Shown piece by piece: positions 58,816-64,000 of a stretch of DNA of 64,000 nucleotides. The stretch's first letter is position 1. Every line of letters starts with the position of its first letter. The position numbers were made by a program, and so were the translations under genes. The notes under the pieces were generated by a model. That model saw only the letters and a program-made list of their open reading frames with translations, searched no databases and was not told where the DNA came from. Origin of the DNA: Dioscorea cayenensis subsp. rotundata (taxonomy: Eukaryota; Streptophyta; Magnoliopsida; Dioscoreales; Dioscoreaceae); NCBI RefSeq assembly GCF_009730915.1, contig NC_052481.1:930001-994000 (forward strand). Reading direction: 5' to 3'.

Positions 58816-59775
58816 ATAATTAATAACAATTATTATTATATTACACGCAAGTAAGAAAAATAAACTTAGTTAAAGAAATATGCCACTTAATTCAGACAGT
58901 TGGCCTGTCTGTATTTGATCATCCATCGTGGCCGCTGAATCCATGCTAATATCAAGCAACGACAAACAAGTGGGCCTTAACTTGGACAGTATTAACATTG
59001 CCATGCAGGCCGTTGCATGCTAAGACATTCTAAGAGTGGAAATTATAAAAGAAAATGCATAACTTAACAAACTAGAACCTAAATGTTGTAATTTAAGACT
59101 TTAAATAAAATATGTAACATGTACAAAAACGAGCATGTATTTCACTTACAATAGTAGATATATCAAGATGAACATATATGTAGCATGCAAGCATACACAC
59201 ATATTAGAAGGAACTTGATGTTGCTGTAGCATGTGATAAAAAAAGTTCATGCATGTCTAATGTGATCCCAGTTGTACGACTGATAATATAAACATGAAGA
59301 GCATCAGAATAAACCATCCTTTTATTTCAAAACATCCAAATATAAGAAAAGCAGGTTTAAGTCCACAAGTGTTATCATATCACTGATAGAAAATAGGTAT
59401 GTTCTCCCATATATGTAGCAATAGGTGAAACAAATTTCAAGTTTACACCCCTATCTTAGCTTTAGCATGCATCTAATTGGCAATTACATTAAATAAATAC
59501 CCAAAAAGTTCAATTAATTAAAAATAACCCAAGAAAACTTGCATGTTTAACTTCTAAACACATTTGTTTCTCGAGCATTGGAAGAAGAACGTCCATTTGT
59601 AGAAACTTACAAAAGAAAAGGATGAAATTCTATCCATATCTTAATAAGGCATTTTTAGCAAACTAAAAATAAATAAATAAATAAATAATTGCTTTTGCGA
59701 CGTATATTCTATATCAAATTATTGGTGAAATTTAGTGTCTATTATGTTCAACAGTCAAGGATCATCGGAGTAAAG
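58816..59775. other. AT-rich non-coding stretch
   Basis: No gene or element is recognised. Confidence 0.45.
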
Positions 59776-60775
59776 CGCAAGCCTTATGTGATGTTTTTAA
59801 AAGTAGTTTCTTAGAAATCACTACTAGATTAGTAAGATATGTCATATAAACTACTTGAGGAACACCATAGTAAAAAGCAAGCCGTAATGTTTTTAGAAGT
59901 AGTTTCTTAAAAACCACAACTAGGTTAGCAAAATCAGTGTAGTTAGAATCGTACGATTCTCGATACGAATCGTACGATTCATATCGTTTTTCATCCGTAA
60001 CGGTTCGAATCTTATAAAAGAATCGACATTGATCTAGAATCGTGAATGAATCGTTTGAATCGGTCCCGAATCGGTCGAATCGATATGAATCGAGAAGATC
60101 AACGATTCCTAGTTAATATGAGTTTTGAATTAAAAAAAAAAGAAAAAGACAAATTGGCCCTTATTTAATTAATCTTTGAATTTGTTATCGAAAAACAAAT
60201 TCAAAGATTAATTAAAAGATAATGTTTTCTTTTAAAATTTTAATATCGAATTAATTTGTTATCTTAAAAATCTTGTTATGGAAAGAAATCTTTTTATTTT
60301 AAAAACTAATCTTTAACATAATTTAATCTTTCTGTGACTATTTTATTAATTTTTAAATCTCAATTATTTTTAAAATAACTAAGTTTTTTTCAATATATAG
60401 GTTTGCTTAACACTTGAAAATGTCTTCCAAACTTAAAAAAGATCTCAAACTAGGAAAATGTCTTCCAAACTATTTTATGTTTAATGCATGACTTAGAATT
60501 TTTTTTTATATATAATCATGTTATATATATATGTATTAATGTATATATATGATTTTGAAATGTGAACTGAATCTTACGATTCGATTCGATTCACGATTAT
60601 CGATTCACAAATTTAGAATTTCGATTCACGATTCGAATCTCGATTTGACTACCTTGAGCAAAATATGTTATATATACTACTCAAGGAATAAAGAGAAAGC
60701 CATATATGATGTTTCTAAAATTAGTTTCTTAGAAATCACAACTACACTAGCCAAACATATGCGTATGATAAGTTG
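59776..60775. repeat. Short tandem repeat (about three ~95-bp units) split by a hAT element
   Basis: The unit GCAAGCCTTATGTGATGTTT...AGTAGTTTCTTAGAAATCAC...TAGCAAAATATG...ACTACTTGAGGAA starts near 59776, 59877 and 60697. The middle unit is interrupted at AGCAAAAT by the element at 59935-60656; removing one AGCAAAAT restores the unit. Confidence 0.75.
59935..60656. mobile_element. Non-autonomous hAT element, 722 bp, exact 8-bp target duplication
   Basis: Ends CAGTGTAGTTAGAATCG and (inverted) CAAGGTAGTCAAATCG are flanked by AGCAAAAT on both sides (59927-59934, 60657-60664). Subterminal regions are full of ATTCGAATCG and TCGATACGAATCG motifs in both orientations. The middle is AT-rich with no transposase. 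Confidence 0.92.
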
Positions 60776-63664
60776 ACTAGGAATTAATTAGCCAGATGCA
60801 TACAACCAAATTACCATTTAATACAAATAATTAAAAAATTACTGGACCTCAACAAACAAAGAGCTAGCATATATGAGTACTTTAGCTAACAAAATGATTT
60901 ATGGCTCCTCCCAACAGCATACTGCCATCCGTGTGTAATTGACGTTAGTTGGGTTACACTACTTAAGATGTTTTATGGTTGAATTGATGAGAAAATAGCG
61001 TAGATGTGGTACTGTTAAAACAACTAATCTTCTGTAGCAATGCCCTTCCAATGTTTGTGCAACTGACAAAGACTGTCATTGCCTGCTTGTAAAGTCTACC
61101 ATCAATTTTTAGCTGATAAGAAATAACAACACTGACATTGAGCAGGTTGATTTTTACAGAAGCATCGTCCCTGCTTGATGAAGATCAATCGTGAAGTCAT
61201 AGAAATGCTTCCCAAAGCAAAAATAAATAGATATCCTACCACAACATCTAATAATGGATTGATAAAATAACATCAAGAAAACATGTTTATGAATGCTTTT
61301 TATAAATTTGCATAGCTAACACATTGGCCATTTGCCAGTACGAAACTTCCAACCCGAGATAGAAAACAATTGAAGGCGCCTGAAAACCTTTAGTTGGAAA
61401 CACAACAGCAATATTAAACCTTTATTCGCAAGAGAATGTCAGTAGTAATAACGTGAGAATAAGGTCTAACAATATTATTTGACATAGTCTAGATATAGAA
61501 CTAGTCTAGCAATTACAACTATATTTTAAAGAAGTCATACATCAGGGATAGTTTGGTAATGTCATATTTTGATTTGCAAAAGTATGCCAAATCTAGTCAA
61601 TGAATGAATCAATTTCTTAGCACAATGTCCTCCTCTTCTGATTGCGATTGTTTAGATTTTCCGGGGTGATTGCCTAGGTTATATTGTATCATTAAGTCCT
61701 TGAAAAGCGCAATTGAGAGCTTTCACAAATTTAAACGGATCTAATTAAAGACCATATATGAACCTTTATATATGAAAACTAACTTAAGCTAGAATTCAAT
61801 CCCAACAATAAACAAATAAAATTCAACAATAATCTCGAAAATAATTTATGCTTCAGTAGGCAACAGTAAGAAATAATCCACACAGCTAAGAGAGAGATAT
61901 TTTAGATAAATGAAACCTATAGAGCAATTGTTCACATGTGGAAGAGAGAATTTAAATTGCCTTTAGACAACACAAAGCAGATACTGTTAAGCAATGCATC
62001 CTATAAAGCATAACAGTTGTAACAATACCAACATTCCATTTTGTATACTAAGCAATGCATCCTCAGTGAAAATGGATCTCAGGAATAACAACTAGCAATA
62101 ATGTCAAAACATTGTCAAGAGAATGTTGAATAAGATGGCACTCAGAACAATTGACATTAACAACATATAATTTGGTTAATACAATGATGTCACAAATAAC
62201 AAAATAAAAATATATGAAAAATGTTAATCATAGCGCATTAACCAAATGAAGTTCTGCTACAAAATTTACAACCTTAATCAGCTAAGAAGCAAATTGAAGC
62301 ACACCAGACACCAAATCTCTAATAATTGGCTCTCCTAGTCTACAAAGAGGAACTTAAAGATGATAAGCATAAAATCAATAGTGGTTCTCTTATCAAAGTA
62401 GGTAATGTTTTCTTAATGTCAGCAATAAGTATTTTAACATGGAATGAAAAAATCAATTAAAAACTTATATTAACTTTGTTTCCAATTGCGAACAACACCA
62501 ATTGCATTTGGTTTACTTCCAATTCCCAACCAGACCAATCATCTTACTAAAAATTTATAATATTCAATAACTTTATTTAAAAATAAACAATTTTTATTAA
62601 AATTAATAAATATCAATTATAGCGAAATAAAATTTTAAGTTTGGTTTCTTAATTTAGTCAACCCAAGTTAATTTTTTTTTCCCAATTTAAATTTTGAAAA
62701 TTAGAGCATGATGGATTTCAAGGGTGATGCAAGAATAAAGACTAGAAAATAACAAGAATTTTATGATGAATATCACCAAGAAGGTTATCGAACTCCCTTG
62801 TGTTTGTAGTATGATAGAAAAGCTATTTATATAAGATGTTTCTTTTATTTGATGAATAAATCAAGCAATAAATAATTATATACTACAAATCCAACCGTTG
62901 AAGTTTTTCTAGAGTAAAATTGACTTTTTCTTGGTCAAAATGCACATCAAGAGGAAACAAGAAAACAAGTTCATAAATTGGTTTGCTAGTAAACAAGTTC
63001 ATAGCCTTGTCTTGTGGCTGTTTGGCACAGCGACATGATTTTTTTTTATGGTAACAGATGGTTCTGTAAGCTTGTTGGTTTTGTTATATCAAGACCACCC
63101 CCTGCTTATTTCTTTGGAAGAAACTACGTCACTATTCAGAAATTTTGCAAGCGAAATCGGGTGGAAACAAAACAGGGCAATTTATGAACAATGTTCAAGT
63201 CAACCATCTAATAACAAGCCAAGCGAGACTTAATTTTGTAGTTTGAACTCAAATTAGAGCTGAGCTCAATGATAGCTTGGTGCAATCAAGCTCAGCTCAA
63301 AATAGTTCTGTGCATTGCATATCATAAACTTAAATTTAGTTGCATGCAATTCATCTTACTCTAGATACATGAGAACTTAGATGGGATGGCTAAGCTTGCC
63401 AATGTAATTGAAAGATGCTGGGTTCAAATCACACTGGCAAGTCAAATTCGAGCTAGCTGACTCCAACTCTTCTCATTCTAGCCATGCCAGAGAGCTAGGC
63501 AACAATTATTTCAAGCAAAGCTTGAGCTCATTCAAGCTTGGCTCATCAACAACCTAAAGCACAACACTTCCGGTTTGAAATTGGTCTAAAACCACTTAAA
63601 ACAATAGAACCAATAAATCTCATTAAGAAATGATATTTAGCCAGAGTAGAAATTGTTCTTGCAG
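60776..63664. other. No recognised gene
   Basis: AT-rich sequence without exons I can name. A SINE-like tRNA-derived stretch with GATGGGATGGCTAAG and GGGTTCAAATCAC lies at about 63380-63440, followed by GAGCTCA/AAGCTTG-rich sequence. I could not define its borders. Confidence 0.4.
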
Positions 63665-63893
63665 GGCACCTATATATCATACTGGGACAAATGAGAGGAA
63701 GTGTTGGTTTTCTCTTCAAATATTCCAAAATCCTTGGGAAAAAAAAGAAGATGGTTTGGCTTGGTGTCAGAATTTTGGAGATGCTTTCAAATGCATAATA
63801 AGGCCATATCCACACGCACAGTGCAGAAATGTTATGGAAGAAAGAGATTGTTTTTGTAGTTTTCCGCAACTGCAAGAGAAGAAAAATCAGTAA
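63665..63893 (+). CDS. Exon-like reading frame of unknown family (possible single exon)
   Basis: After a good acceptor (TTGTTCTTGCAG at 63653-63664) the frame stays open for 76 codons to TAA. It is rich in Trp, Cys, His and Phe: APIYHTGTNERKCWFSLQ, WCQNFGDAFKCIIRPYPHAQ, CRNVMEERDCFCSFPQLQ. This composition and residue spacing look like a folded zinc- or disulfide-containing domain rather than chance. I do not recognise it. No companion exon was found on the left, and the gene may continue beyond the window. The opposite strand is also open here, so confidence is limited. Confidence 0.35.
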
Positions 63894-64000
63894 TAACTTA
63901 AGAACCATGCAACAGGGCAGAACTAAGAGATAGTGGAATTACAACATAAACATAGAAGAATACCTCGAATAAATCAGATGAACCAATGATGTCAAGCTTG

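Overview
This window is nuclear DNA from a flowering plant. It is AT-rich, has spliced genes with GT-AG introns, and is crowded with plant transposons (hAT, CACTA, MULE, PIF/Harbinger-type MITEs, Ty3/gypsy, copia-type LTRs, LINE, SINEs). The one intact host gene, a caffeic acid O-methyltransferase (COMT) gene, falls from very high to low third-position GC along exon 1. That gradient is common in monocots, so a monocot is my guess, not a proof. Two runs of exactly 1000 N (4862-5861, 37388-38387) are assembly gaps.

Layout. 1-5861: remnants, namely a truncated hAT-type copy, a decayed minus-strand formin-like gene fragment beside a hAT terminus, a ~77-bp tandem array and a copia-type LTR cut by a gap. 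5917-7488: complete non-autonomous hAT-type element with an 8-bp target duplication, itself carrying a SINE. 7804-13813: full-length but decayed Ty3/gypsy chromovirus on the minus strand with both LTRs. 13814-20540: long AT-rich stretch without recognised genes. 20561-21895: internally deleted CACTA element. 24524-25485: TIR element holding a captured fragment of a TPR-protein gene. 25955-29202: COMT, three exons, with a hAT-type insertion in intron 2. 29749-33593: three MITEs, one nested inside another hAT-type copy. 34678-35722: intact non-autonomous CACTA. 36527-37387: inverted copy of the tandem array. 42349-44983: decayed CACTA TNP1-like transposase gene and the element's 3' end. 46324-47467: solo LTR with perfect target duplication.

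48417-57614 (minus strand) holds conserved but broken exons of two host genes. One is a nucleotidyltransferase/non-canonical poly(A) polymerase of the MEE44-like type, with its introns filled by a MULE and a LINE. The other is nucleoporin NUP205. In-frame stops, frameshifts and missing exons argue that both are pseudogenes, although assembly errors could add to this. 57714-58815 has a GC-rich, nearly 800-bp inverted repeat. 59935-60656 is another hAT with an exact 8-bp target duplication, sitting in a short tandem repeat. The last kilobase has an unrecognised exon-like reading frame.

The genes do not form a pathway. COMT is the only locus I judge functional; it acts in methylation of lignin and phenylpropanoid precursors. 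I saw no novel defence or catalytic system. The most unusual items are the transposon-captured gene fragments, the duplicated transposon end inside COMT intron 2, the CACTA derivative that joins the start of TNP2 to the end of TNP1, and the large GC-rich inverted repeat.
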